A DNA stretch of 64,000 nt from Euphrasia confusa (taxonomy: Eukaryota > Streptophyta > Magnoliopsida > Lamiales > Orobanchaceae), in the NCBI GenBank assembly GCA_954870475.1, contig OX940951.1, forward strand, positions 49,127,679 to 49,191,678, in the 5' to 3' direction. Within the stretch, counting starts at the first letter, position 1; every line of letters begins with the position of its first letter. Shown here piece after piece: positions 46,640 to 59,035 of the stretch. The notes under the pieces are model-generated. The model did no database searches and was not told the DNA's origin. It saw only the letters and a program-made list of their open reading frames with translations. Position numbers and translations under genes: made by a program.

Positions 46640-49600
46640 TTATTGATGGATGTTTGTTATATTTTTCCCAGAATCGTTTTCTTTTTGCTGTACCGATGAC
46701 TTTCTATGATTGAACTCATCTCTGCACAAACCAGAAAACGAAATCAGACATTTTTTTAATATGCAAATTTTGAAATACTCACAAATAAGTCACGCTTGAT
46801 AAACTAAATGAGCATGATATAATTACTCTATATAAAAAGGGATAGACAAAATCTACCATGAGGTTTGGAGCAGATGAAAATAGAGGAGTTCTTATTAAAA
46901 AAAATTGTAAAAAAATTTGTCTGAATTTCATATTTCGTTTAGGAAAATAAGCAATGGTTAGGATCATTCACATTGTTGTCCCAGCATAATCAGGTAACGA
47001 TTAAATAAACAGAACGATTAAGCGTATTTTGTCATAATTTAGGCTTTAAGGTTAAGGTTAGGAAAATGATTGGTTAGAAAGATTTTTGTAATGATGTTTA
47101 GGGCAAATAATTTTGTGAGAGTGGACTATATGCAAAATCAACCCCAACCCCTAGAATTACGTAGTACAATTCAGAGTCTTGAATCTCTGAAGGGGGGAAT
47201 CTAAGACGAGACAAATTAAAACATAAAAAAAGGTTTTATTTTAAATTTAGAAATTTCTCTAGCTTTTCTGTAAACACCACAACTTGGGTGGTTTTGGAAT
47301 TATCGCTAATGGAAAAACGTAAAATCATAGGCTGCAAACTAGGAGATACCTGAGACGATTCCAGATTGAATCATAGTATAGAATAGCCACAATTCTACGT
47401 TTTCTTAATTCTCTCTGAGCATCTTCAGCGCGCTTAATCACAGGCAACTGCTTGATTCCCTTAGCCTCCATTAGTTGCTTCGCCATCGCCAGATCCGTAT
47501 CCGGATAACAAACCAAGAGCCCACGATCTCTCCCACGAAATCTTGTCCCACGAGTGAAAATCGAGGAAACAGGGCATGTATTCACCTGCAACGCAATTCA
47601 AAATTACTGCCCTTGTTAAAAGAGAAACAGCATATCGAGAATTAAAACAAATCCGAGGAAGAAGAAGCATACATCTACAGAATCACTGTTGGAAGCATTG
47701 CCATATTTCTTGGACAAATACCGTTTGATGTCGCCAACTGTCAAAATGCCTTCCAAATATTCTTCAGAGTCAACCACAAGGACGCAATTCTGCTGATCAT
47801 CACACATACGGGTTAGCGCCTCCCTCAGAGTTTGAGTCAGAGAGACCTTCAAATAGTTGTTTGACATAGCCTCAGAAACCTGAAAAAAAAAAAGATAATT
47901 GTTGTTCATGATGCCCCAAAGTCCAAAATAGCAATAATAAAATCATACGAGTAAGAAGTAAGAACTAGGCTTCTATTCAGTAATCACATAATGAGTTTTG
48001 ACAGGAAAAGTAACGAACAGAGACCTTTATATTTTCGAGTAAAATGTCGATATCTAATGGTTGACTACTGAGGTTTTCAATAACCGAGAGTTCAATATCC
48101 TCGCTTTTGTCTTCAGTTGGTGAAACAACCTGATAACCTCGTGGAGTGCCTTTTGTATCTGATGTATCTGTCTCCTTAGGCTGAGTTGTCACAGAGGGCA
48201 CCCATATTGCCAATCCAACTGCCCCCTGATACCAAGGGATTTAAACAAATATTAACTGATAATGAACTATACATTGAATTTGACTAGAACATTATATTAA
48301 GATACTGCCAGTAATATAAATGCCACATATCTACTTAGTTGAAGATACTTAGTGTTCCCCATGTATGGTAAAAGTAGTTGTAATTGGCCTAACACTACAG
48401 CTCTAGGATCAGGGATTATTTTAAGGAAACATCAACATGGGGACATGCAATCAAAATCCCAACAATAACTCACCATGAGGGGAAGCAAGATTCTGTAATC
48501 TTTTGTCAGTTCAAAGAGAAGAAGAACCGACGTTAAAGGCACTGAACAAACTGAAGCTAATGTTGCAGCCATTCCCACCTACAGTAGGATTAGATTACCA
48601 GTCAACACTTATAATAGCACACGGGTAATTACAGAAAATCTAAACATGCTAATTTCGAAACTAAAAGTACCCTTAAGGTTTGATCCAGTGTTAAGATTAA
48701 GGACCTTACTGTATTATAATTTTTAAATGTTGAGGGGTTTCTGAAATGTTTTTGTTATGGAGGAGGTAATTGAAAGACCAAATCGTTGGTACCTCTTGTA
48801 ATTTCAAAAGTATTTTATTTATTTTTTGGTAATTTACCCTAGCAATAAATTATTACCAATGCATAGGCCTGTGGCTCAGCAACAGCAGCATTTCCTGGAA
48901 TAGCTCTGTTGATGAGCTCCCCCGCACATCCCCCAAATACAGCACCCACAGCAGCACCAATCATCAAACTCGGGGCATATAATCCACCAACAAGCCCGGA
49001 CCCCTTACACAGAGCAGTGGCAACAACTTTGGCTGCAGCTAATTGAACTAGAAGCCATATTCCTGGGGCTGATGCATTTTTTCCAGTATGCAATATTTCA
49101 TCGACGTTATTAAATCCCCAGTATAATATTCCAGGATACCTGAGTGCTATTAGCCCAGCTCCTAACCCTCCTAAAGCAGGACAAACTACGTCTGGAATCC
49201 CATATTTTTCTCTGACAAACTTAAAAGCATCGGTGAACCAAGTCGTCAAGCGAGTGAATGCCACACTTACTACTCCGCATAGCATCCCCAGTATTAGGTA
49301 CAGAGGTAGCTCTGAGAAAATGTATTGAGAATTCAAAATGTCAGGACAAAATTCATTATTCAGCACTATAAAACAGTCAGCAGCAAAAAAGTAAAATAAA
49401 AAAATATATATGAAAATTAAGAATAATATGAGAAATGATCAGACAGCAACACCAAATATGATTTCAGTTTCTACAAAAACTAGAATCAGATAAAATACCA
49501 GCAGCAGATTTCAAATCATACGTGGGCACGGTGAAAGCCTGTTTCTCCCCAAGAACCGCGTTTGATACAGTAGATGAGACGACCGAGGCCAATATTATCA

Positions 49601-52286
49601 TGGCTGTTGTAAATGGAGGAGAGTTTTCAGCACTGAGAGGCCTTAAAACCGTCTCAATAGCAAAGAAGCATCCAGCAACCGCTGCATTGAAACCTGGGGT
49701 GCACGTGGAAAATCAATGTCACCAACCTATCCTGAAGATTGGTTATCTTAAGAATAATAGAAACACAGTAACTATCTTCATATCTAGATTTCTCAATGAA
49801 CTCAAAATACATCTAGTCAGATTATATCAGGACAAATACAATCATTCAGGTATCCGACAAAGTAACAATCAGTCAATCAAGACAAGAGATTAAAGAAGAC
49901 AAATGTGTGTAAGACTGCAGTAATGGAAGTACTTCCGGCAGATCAAGCTACTGTTCATTGGATAAAGCCATTTCTTAAAAAACAAAAAAATCTAAAACTA
50001 AAAATTAAATGAAAATAATAAAACACAAGAACATACACTAGTAAAAGTAAAGAGAATTACAAAACTAAAAGATTATAAGACAACATTCAAGAAGACAACT
50101 TGTATCAGACCCACTAACTGCTGTCAGACCAAGCTATTTTTCAATGGATGAAGCCAAAAAACAAAACAAAATCTTTCTACTTTTTCTACTATTTTTTTAA
50201 ATTATTACTATATGTTTTGTTTGGGTTTTTAGGTTATTGTTTTAATTATTGTGTCGTTTTTCCTTTTTCCTTATAGGGTTTTTTCTTCAGATTTTTCGTT
50301 TTCTGTAGTCCTTTATTTTATTTTCAATTTTTGGGAGTACTTTTTTCATTTTATTTCTTACTTTTTGAATTTAGTTAAAATGAATTCATCTACTGGTTAG
50401 GCGGCTAGCATGACTGCCTCATAAAAGATGCATAAATATACACGGCATATACCTGAAGCAATTCCAGCAGCTGCACCAGCGGCAACAAGAGCAATTTTCC
50501 TTTCCCTGTTGTTTTCCATTGTAACTGAGAATCCATTGGCACATGATTTTCCAATATCAACACTAGGGCCTTCAGGGCCTAAGGAACCACCAGTCCCCAA
50601 AGTTACAGCAGCCTGGATAGCCTTTACTATAGGGACGATTGCAGCTAGTACATCCCAACCCTGCCCTTCAGAAGAAGAAGTGGACTGCTTTATTTGATCA
50701 AGTATCTCCAGAAGACCATGCAAAACACCGACAATGACTCCGCCCAAGACTGGTATCAAAAGTATGCGATGCCAGGTGTCTGTGAGCGTTTGTAGCCGAA
50801 GCCAAGCGGCACCTTCGTTAGGGGTACCAGCCCATGCCCATTCATGTATTACATGCACCTAAGTGGAACAACGTCAAACATCATCTGATATTCTGATGAA
50901 AATAATGTTTATTCTAACCAATTATGGGAAGATAAATGATACTACTAGCTAACTTGCAAGAATACACATTTCCAGGAAGCTTAATGTGGCGTTTGGGTGA
51001 CATTCCATTCCGAAAAATTCCAAATTGATTTTTTTGGTTATATACTATTTTTAAAAATAAAATCATCCAACCATATTAATCGTAAGAATACATTTTTTTT
51101 CATAAATTTTACTTTCCAACATTCACATAACTACCGATCAAATACATCATTTATATACTATTTTAGACAAAATCGATTGCAATCATTATATTATCGTCTC
51201 GTATGCATTCACACTCGAAAAATTCTTATTTTTTTTCAAATAAAATGAACAAATAGCATTCTGGATATAAACTAGAATGCTTTGTACCATCAAGTTGGTG
51301 TCACTTTTTAACATAATAGCGAATGTAACTTCACTAATTTTGAAGCGAGACTACACTCGATAAACAAAAAATAGGATGCACTTCTTAATTGTGTAGATTT
51401 GGCAAAATGGAAATCAAGCCAGGCCAACCAAGGCTCTCAAAATGGAGCCCGAGTTCAAAATAATGGAACCGTCAACCATGTACACCTACGTATTAATACT
51501 GCAAACAATCTATGAACAGAAAAACCATTAATCTCAGTATTTAACCGAACTCGCAAAGCAATGCTTAAAGCCATCATTTATGTACGCAAGTACCGTCCAA
51601 TAGTGGCTATAACCCTAATCAGATGAAAGGCTCAGCTAAAATTGAGTGAATGAAATACAGACTCTATCCAACATATTGTCATCAAACTAACAAGCTCGAA
51701 AACTTCTTTATGAAATTCCAATTACTAGAGATTGGAAAACTATAGCATAGTTAGATTCATTCATCAGTATAACACAATATATCGCACACTCAAGTCAACC
51801 CTCAATATATTTCAAGTTACCATTTCAATTCAACATTAAAGATAGGTACCCAGAACGCACAAATCTAGCAAAAACAGATAAATTCGAACTGACCCCACGG
51901 TTAAAAGCGGCAACACAAAGGCCTGTGGCAACGCCGAGGAGACATCCAATGAGGAGCAACGCCCATTCCGGTGGTGCACTCTCTCCGAGAAAATCATCTC
52001 CGGCGGCGGCATTGGCGCTAACACCAGCATGATCTGGGGAAGACGGGGAGGAAGAGAGTCGCTGATGGTCCCTATCGGGTCGGAGCTTGACGCTCAGCCT
52101 GCGGCCCGAGCCCGACAGCCCGCGATCTAAACGATTCAATAGATCCGACGCGAATCCCCCCTTAATGCCGCCATTACTGTTCCTAACCGGCGATGGGACA
52201 CGTCCCCGTTCCAGATCGCTATCGGACACCGAAGAATTGGAGCGCAGTAATATTGCGCGGTCGTTAAAATCGCCGCTTGATGGCAT
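46640..52286 (-). CDS. CLC-F: CLC-family chloride channel/transporter, CLC-F type
   Basis: Nine exons: 51894-52286, 50453-50858, 49499-49693, 48857-49311, 48474-48578, 48025-48225, 47673-47879, 47350-47585, 46640-46721; phases close to 759 residues. A long charged, Ser-rich N-terminus (MPSSGDFNDRAILLRSNSS) precedes the first helix PPEWALLLIGCLLG (about 107). The pore motif is GSLGPEGPSVDIG (222-234), with the gating glutamate at about E227. GCFFAIETVLRPL, CKGSGLVGGLYAPSLMIGAA and PLTSVLLLFELT are further CLC hallmarks. The C-terminus has two CBS domains (EAMSNNYLKVSLTQTL..., and CYPDTDLAMAKQLMEAKGIK...IVAILYYDSIWNRLR). The bacterial-like pore motif without GSGIPE, and the family resemblance, place it with plant CLC-f/e, which sit in Golgi or plastid membranes. 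In-frame ATGs exist 30 and 60 nt upstream of the chosen start; the choice follows family resemblance. The last small exon is the least certain. Confidence 0.9.
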
Positions 52287-53230
52287 ATCTCCGGCCACCG
52301 TCCCGATCTTCATAAAATCATTCTTCCCGACGTACAACACGCACAACTATACAGCTGCTGGGTTTTGAGACTTCCTTGATTTTACTCACCTTTCAATTTG
52401 GTGATATTTTTAGAAAAATTATTATACTAATTTTTAATTTAATTTCGTATACACCAATATTGTTATTAGTCCCGATTTCTTAATTTGTATTTATAAATAA
52501 TCTATACTTAAAATAAAATAAATATAAAAAAATTAAAAAAAAAATAACAATTTAATTTTTAATAATAATTTTATGGAAAATGTAATGAATAGAAAATCAT
52601 TTTATGTAATAATAATAATATTAATAATAAATAGAAAATCATTTTATGGATAATAATAATTTATCTAATAGTAAAATGGAGTAATGGATAGAAATTCATT
52701 TCATGGTAATAAAATTTATTTTCATCATATTTAATATTTTGTTATTAATTAATTTATTATTATTAATTAATTGTTTTTATTGTCCTCAAATTATTATTAT
52801 TATTATTATTATATAATCACATTTTATGATTGATTGTGTATACTACTTCGTACAATGCTGTACAATCATCATTTTTCAATTAGACGTGACATAAGATTTA
52901 CTGGTTTGGGTTTTCACACTACCTTTGCTTTTTTAAATCGATTCTTCTTCTTAATTAAAATGGCAAATAAAAAAGCTGTTGTTTATTCAAAAAACATCAT
53001 CTTCAATAATTAAGAAATAGAAATAAAAATAAATGTATACCATTTTGAAAAATTGAAAAAATTATATAAAAAATTAAATAACAAGAATGTCTTACAAATT
53101 AAATAATTAAAAAAATACTTAAAAATTAAATGATTTGAAATATATTTTTAACATTTAAAGTATCATAATTTCTTTTAAGTAATTTTAAATAACATTTAAA
53201 CATTTGAGATACTCTAAAATAAATTTTAAA
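52287..53230. other. CLC promoter and AT-rich spacer
   Basis: The CLC 5' UTR/promoter lies just above 52286. Beyond it is strongly A/T-rich DNA with repeated words such as ATAGAAAATCATTTTATG (about 52588 and 52629) and a TTA microsatellite near 52790-52812. No gene is seen. Confidence 0.5.
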
Positions 53231-54500
53231 ATAATTTAAAATAGTAATGGCGGAGTTGTGCACGTCTACGACTTGGATGAAAGGAGCAAAGGAGCACAAC
53301 TGTGTTGCAGCCTTATCCCGACGTTGATGATATCGATCTGGAAACGCCGGAGAACTTTTTGGGTCGACATCCTCAACTCGGTGATGACAACTGCAGGTGC
53401 AACTTAATTTGTGTAGGCGCTGATTTCAAAAGTGTGATGCAACTGCAGAGAGGAGTACTTTTGAACAACAATCTCTCCCTCAGATTTTATCTTAATAACA
53501 AATTATTATTATTATTATTATTATTATTGACTTCAAATTTTGATATTTATGTTGTAACACTTTGGAACTTTGGAGTCCAGAAGTTCAAAGTTCAAACCTC
53601 TTTTTGACATATGGCAAAAAACATCATCTCTATGATCCTCATGGACAAATGACAATTCGAGATTTTGGATAGAGAATTTATCTTTGTGAAATTATAAACA
53701 CAAATACATTCACGAACAATCTAATCCTGCACTACAAAAATAAAAAATGAGCTTCGAGCTCTAACAATGACGAAAAGCGAAACCGAAAAATGTCCAAATT
53801 AAACACTCCTTAAACACCATATTTACAATCTAATCGTGTACTAAAAAGACTCAAGATGAGCTTCAAGCTCTAACAATGACGAAAAGTGAAACTGAAAAAT
53901 GCAAATTAAACAAGAATCTCGTAATTAACGAAATAAAGAAATTTAGGGGTGAGTCCTTTATTGAACTCTTAGGGTTGATCAACCACATAATTAAAATGCA
54001 TGAATCACATAATTAGCTAAACAGAGAAATTTAGGGGTGAGTTATTGCGTAACAAACTGGTAACTAATTGGAATTTGGTTGTGCGTTTCCACCGTTTTGG
54101 CGGGAGCTATTTCTTTTTTATTCCATTTTTCATTCCCCACTATGTGCGAGAAGTTCTATATTACGATTGGTATGAGTCTCATCTTTGGTTTACAAACCTG
54201 GCCTCTGATCTGATGATCCATTTTTTCTATCTCAGGCTCGAGAGTCGAGATTCAATTTTCTGTGTTGCAAAGATCATTCAGGTTTGTATTTCGTCTTCAA
54301 CCAAATTTCTCTGCTCCATTCGCTCGATCTGTAATTTTCTGTGACAATTTTGTTTGGGAAAGTGCGAATTTCTCTGCTCCGTTCGCCGATCTGTAATTTG
54401 ATTTGAAAATAGGATGATTAATGGTCGTGAAGAGAGAAAGCGGAGGATTGTTTGTAGCGCGAATCTCCTGAGAATTTTGTAGTTGTATTTCTGCTATGTA
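53231..54500. other. Spacer with one short coding-like fragment
   Basis: At 53243-53420 the sequence is richer in G/C and codon-like. One frame reads GGVVHVYDLDERSKGAQLCC and another PYPDVDDIDLETPENFLGRH; neither is recognised nor linked to a gene. The segment 53740-53930 contains an imperfect repeat of GAGCTTC(G/A)AGCTCTAACAATGACG at 53748 and 53858. An E2F-like TTTTGGCGGGA lies at about 54093. Confidence 0.4.
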
Positions 54501-54524
54501 GTGCTGCAAATTTTATTCATTTCG

Positions 54525-54840
54525 AAGATAGTCATATTTTTGCTATGAATTGTTTGGCGAGCGAATTTTGTATTGGAGATAGTCGTATTTCTGCTTCGAA
54601 GATAGTCGTATTTCTATTACTGCTATGTATTGTTTATCGAGCGAATTTTGTATCGAAGATAGTCGTATTTCTGTTATTTTGTTATCGTCGAGATAGGAGA
54701 ATTGTTTATCGTGCGAAGATAGTCGTATTTCTGCCATGTATTGCTACTATTCTGTTCGGATCGAGATAGGAGGATTGTTTGTTGTGCAAATTTTTCGAAG
54801 ATTATTGATCGTATTTCTGCTATTTGCTGTCGTTCTATTT
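54525..54840. repeat. Degenerate minisatellite built on AGATAGTCGTATTTCTG
   Basis: The word AGATAGTCGTATTTCTG or a close variant occurs about six times between 54525 and 54820 at irregular spacing (roughly 25-80 bp). The intervening sequence repeats TATTGTTTATCGAGCGAATT and CGAGATAGGAG variants. It has short open frames on both strands that are by-products of the repeats. Confidence 0.75.
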
Positions 54841-55130
54841 GAGTTCGATTTCATCTAAATTGATCATGTACTACTGCCGTTTTGTTCCTCGTTTTAATTG
54901 TTCGTAAGACTGCCATTTTGTTTCTTAATTCATCATACAGTTTCACAAGATAGACTTAAATATTGTCTTGTATAGTTCTAACATATAGGGTTTGCATTAA
55001 ATTCATAAGAAAATGTAAATTTTTAACTAATCAATATTCAATATGATTCTTTCCAGGTGTGAAAGGATAAAAAATGTTTATGTGGCGCCAACGCTTTTGA
55101 TACTTCAAATAAAGAAAGGAAACAACACAA

Positions 55131-55500
55131 AAAATGAGATTGTCCCAAACCGGAAGGTGAAGCTGCTGCTAGGAAGGTGAAGCTGCTAGTGCTCAGCCTC
55201 AACATGCTGCTAGTGCTCAGCCTCAACATGACGTTCGAGGTCGAGGCCGAGGCCGCAATGGGCAGCATAATCATAGGCTTGGAGGAGCAGTTGCTCAACC
55301 TCAGCCTCAACCTGATGTGGATCAAAATCTCCCTCAACCTGCTGTTCTTAAAGCTGGAAGGGGCCGCAATGGGGAGCAGGTGCTCAAGGCCGAGGTCGAG
55401 GCCGCAATGGGGGAGCAGGTGCTCAAGGCCGAGGTCGAAGCCGCAATGTGGGTGCAGGTGCTCAAGGTCAGGGTCGAGGCCGCAATGGGGTCGAGTTAAA
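55131..55500 (+). pseudogene. Decayed RG-rich/QP-rich coding segment with 39-bp repeats
   Basis: In the frame beginning near 55170 the sequence reads EGEAASAQPQHAASAQPQHD, then VRGRGRGRNGQHNHRLGGAV, then AQPQPQPDVDQNLPQPAVLK and AGRGRNG before a frameshift near 55372. After the shift, 39-bp (13-codon) units encode GRNGGAGAQGRGR-like peptides starting at 55401, 55440 and 55479; the unit at 55363 is 38 bp and so breaks the frame. The composition (RG, QP, low complexity) is typical of a disordered RNA-binding tail or of the C-terminus of some transposon-derived genes. No catalytic domain is visible. A related RRRRNGQSNRRR piece follows at about 55763-55800. I do not recognise the parent gene. 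Confidence 0.5.
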
Positions 55501-57129
55501 ATACATTTTTAACTTAATTTTTTGGTTGAAAAAACATAATCTTTGCTAAAAATCAAAAAGTAAATTTTTTTTAAGTATAATATAAATTGTCTATTATATG
55601 CATGAAATTAAATATTTTAATTTATATTGTACACAAAGTAGTATAATATAAATTGTAGCTCATAATCAAAAGCATGAGGAGCAGTGCTCAAAAGCATGGG
55701 GAGCAACTGCTCAAGTTCACCAACCACTCCATGCTCTCAAGATCAGCCTTAACTTGGTGCAAGTGAAGCTCGAAGACGCCGCAATGGGCAGAGTAATAGA
55801 AGGCGTGTGGAGCAGCTGCTCGAGATTAGTGTGGCTTTAATAATTTATTTATTTTCAATTAAATAAATACTAACTACGTGCTATAATTATTTTTTATTGA
55901 TTAGAGATTGAGAAAGATCTGTCTCAACTTGCATGAGACCTCTAAAGTTGAAAAGGATTATCATCATCAAGGCAAATGCATCAAACCCAAGCCGCCCCAA
56001 ATTCCGGGAAACACAGAAGAGGCATGAATAGGTGAACAAGAAGTGAAAAATGATCATGAGTGACAGAACGTGCCTAAGTATTTATTAATATTAGTTCGTC
56101 CAATTAAGATTGAATATTCAGTTCGGAATATTCTCCAAAGAAGCATATATATGAAAATCTAAGTTAATTTTAATTATTGTCATACTATTACTGCCAAGTT
56201 CGATCAGTTAAAAATCGATTCATCCATGCTATAATGTAACATTGAAAGAAACAAAAAGCTCTACGTATCACGCAGAACCGAGAAAAATCAAGGCATGTCA
56301 TCGGAAGCCAGATTATTTTTTGCATTAGAGCTTATACATTTGGCATTCGGCGACGACGTACGCAATGCTCCACCTATGTTCTGTTCGGGGCAGAGAGTTG
56401 ATCGGCTTCTATTTAATTTCTCATGCTAGGAAGATCGTTCTTTGGTCGATCGGTTTAATTGGATCTTTGAAATTTCTAATTGCTCGAATGATTTCTGAAT
56501 TGATAATCAAATCTCGGTGGAAATTCGTTATTAAAAGGCCATTAGTCGGTTTGGTTATTTGTCATTTTACTTTTGTTATTGTCTTCAGTTTTAATACACC
56601 ACATCGGGTTCTTGGTCGTCCTCGAAAGCCCATTGTTACTAGTCCTATTACTGAGCAAGAATAGTATCGCCCTAAGAAAATAACGCCATCGATCACCCCA
56701 ATTAATTTCCTAAATGACGACACATTTAAATTTCTACATAAATCACTTGACCCCACAAAAAACAATTTCTCGTATCATGCGATATGGAGTTTGGGATGTA
56801 CGCTGTGATACAACAGATCAAGACCATGTTCTAGAGTAATGTCATTTGTCTTCGTGTCTCTGTTACTATATTTAACTAGTGTTTTGTGACATGAATTTCA
56901 TTTCCTTGACTAATAAGTTAAATACTAGTCAGCTTTGTGCTTTGCTTTATTGTTGTTTTGGCATATGGTCACGATTTTTAAATTCAATCTAAAAATCTAA
57001 ATAAATATATTAATTAATTAATTAAAATTGTTATACATTTTTTCTTATATATGTTTAATAAATATTAAACTTATTTCATTGAAAAAAATGTCGAAGAATA
57101 AAACAATTTAGGATGACAGTTGTTACTAG
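55501..57129. other. Spacer with scattered fragments
   Basis: Apart from the diverged echo of the RG-rich segment at 55660-55850, this stretch holds one open frame of 99 codons at 56365-56664 without any recognisable domain. Its hydrophobic, Ile/Leu-rich composition follows from A/T-rich DNA. No gene is claimed. Confidence 0.45.
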
Positions 57130-57400
57130 TTATTTCAAAATTACTATTGTCCCAAAAGGGCTCGGTACAAAATTCGTAGTTTCGTTTTGAATCGAGCTGG
57201 ATTTTTGGAAATGAAAGCACAACTTTTTTCGGTTCAAGCTCGTACATCCGAGCTCGGGAAGAAAAAAATTAGGATCGAATGCTCGAATCAAAGCTTTAAA
57301 CCTGGCTCGAAACGATGAGCTCGGTCCCAAGCTGTGCTTTCATTAAGAAAAAACAGGTCCATTCGAAATGAAAAATACGAATTTTGGACTGAGCCCTTTA
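57130..57400. mobile_element. Diverged relative of the hAT-type MITE
   Basis: GCTCGGTCCCAAGC at about 57319, then CTTTCATTAAG..AAACAGGTCC and ACGAATTTTGGACTGAGCC, line up in order with GCTCGGTCCCAAGC, CTTAGTTTCAATAAAACCTGG and ACGAATTTTGAGCCAGCTC at about 1798-1875 in the MITE at 1382-1915. The left part has repeated GAGCTCGG/GGCTCG words. No clean terminal inverted repeat or target-site duplication was found. It overlaps the broken end of an F-box remnant. Confidence 0.5.
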
Positions 57401-57424
57401 GAGTAGTCTACGAAATCCCACCAA

Positions 57425-57859
57425 TCATCGTCTCCGTGATAAAGCATGCATACTCGAGCGAATTTTCATCCCGATCACCACGCAGTCGGGGGAAGTCGGA
57501 GGGTGGAAGAAGGACAAGGAGATGTTCCTGGGCCTTACCTTGCATGGCAAGTCGATCTTTCGATTATTGCTAGGATCGAAGAAGAAAATGGCGTCGTTTT
57601 CATATTGAGTCATCAGCAACCAGCCGTGCTTGGAGCATCTTATCTCGGCTTTTTCGAGCTCGGGGAAGAAAGAGTCGTACTGATAGAATTTCCAGGCGTG
57701 GGCCCGGCGGTTGCAGTACATGAGGCACGGGGAATATCGATACGAGGAAGTTGTCGAGACGGAGTTCCAATGTCGGCATACTAGGCCGAAACTATGCCTG
57801 TCTTTACCGAATAGATTTGATAGTATCAGGTTGAGTAGGTCGCCGTTAAGATTTTGCAA
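57425..57859 (-). pseudogene. F-box protein remnant (DUF295-like), start lost and 3' truncated
   Basis: The minus-strand frame starts with QNLNGDLLNLILSNL and KDRHSFGLVCRHWNSVS, a clear F-box (about residues 3-40), and continues GWLLMTQYENDAIFFFDPSN and IDLPCKVR. These resemble the start of the DUF295 beta-propeller-like domain of plant F-box proteins (substrate adaptors of SCF ubiquitin ligases). There is no ATG: the frame opens directly after a stop codon. The reading frame ends after 144 codons, whereas such proteins are normally about 350-400 residues. What follows is repeat sequence. Hence a pseudogene fragment. Confidence 0.75.
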
Positions 57860-59035
57860 TTATTAAACCCTATGGTTACCCGCGTGTTTAGAAAAAGAGT
57901 TTGTCGAGGTATAGGGACATATATATATATATAAGGAATACTAATGTCGTATAGTTTTAAGATGAGAGACGGTCAAGTACCGTCACTCCGACTTTTACTA
58001 CTCGTATTAATTACAGTAATTAATTAATTAATTACAAATAATAAAGTAATTAATTAATTGCAGTTTTCACTTCTCACACAAAGGACAAGGCCCAACCCGA
58101 CAACTTGCAAACCCGTACACCAAGACTTTAATTATTGAAGTGACACAAGACTTTATTTTTATTTTTTATATTCTCTCTCTCACGCATATTCACACGTAGG
58201 GGAGGTGAATCGTGGAGTATTTCACAATAGATTAATAATAATAACAATAATAATAATAATAATAGTATTTTGGTTTTTGGGTGAGAAAGAAAGAACCTGA
58301 TGCCCTTTTGAAATGTGCGAGAGTGAGTGGGGTGTTGTTTTCTCTCCTCCTTTGTATCATTTAATAAAATTATTTTATAGGAAAAAATTAACTTCTTCTC
58401 TCTCTCACACACATATAATTAAACACATACAATATTCAGGATCTTCTGTGTCTGTAATCTATCCAGTTTCTAACTCCAGGAAGTGGTTTCTGTATGTTGT
58501 GTAAATAGGTACTACTATACTACTATTGTTTGTAATTCCTTTTTCAGATTTTTGTTCTGAATTTTCTCAAGCACCTACCTGGGATTTTTTAGATCAACCG
58601 TCCACCACCACTAATCATGATTTTTTTTCTTTCAAAAACCAAAACCAAAATGAATTGAGTGATTTACTTTCACGGATATTTAGTTTGTGAAAGTGTGCAA
58701 GATCCCAACTCCCATCTCGAAAAAGCTTCACCAAAACTATGCAAACTCTCTCTTTCATTTACCACATAAAATAACACTAGATGAGGGTTTCAGTTTCTTC
58801 ATCACACACACTAAAAAAATCAAATTAAATTTATAAGCTTTTCAAAATCACTCATCCCAAATCTTTATAATTGCGAAAAAAAATCACATTTATTGAATAA
58901 AGTTTCAATCTTTTATGTGGTTTTCTCTGCTTATTTCAAGATTCATGATTTTGGGCTACTCTTATACTGAAGGCCAGGTGTTTCAAGTTAAGGGCTTGTT
59001 TGGATGCTTAGTTTATTGAGGTGTGTTTCAATCAG
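57860..59035. other. Spacer and HAP8-like gene upstream region
   Basis: Contains a TA run at about 57919-57931, TTAA-rich short repeats near 58010-58050, an AAT/AAC microsatellite at about 58230-58263 and CT-rich 5' UTR-like sequence before 59036. No gene is visible. Confidence 0.5.

Noticed and set aside
53302..53607. Open frame of 101 codons (PYPDVDDIDLETPENF)
   Set aside because: No ATG at its start, no domain, and the second half is translated from a TTA microsatellite.
56365..56664. Open frame of 99 codons
   Set aside because: Hydrophobic, low-information peptide in A/T-rich DNA, with no homologue known to me and no splice or promoter support.
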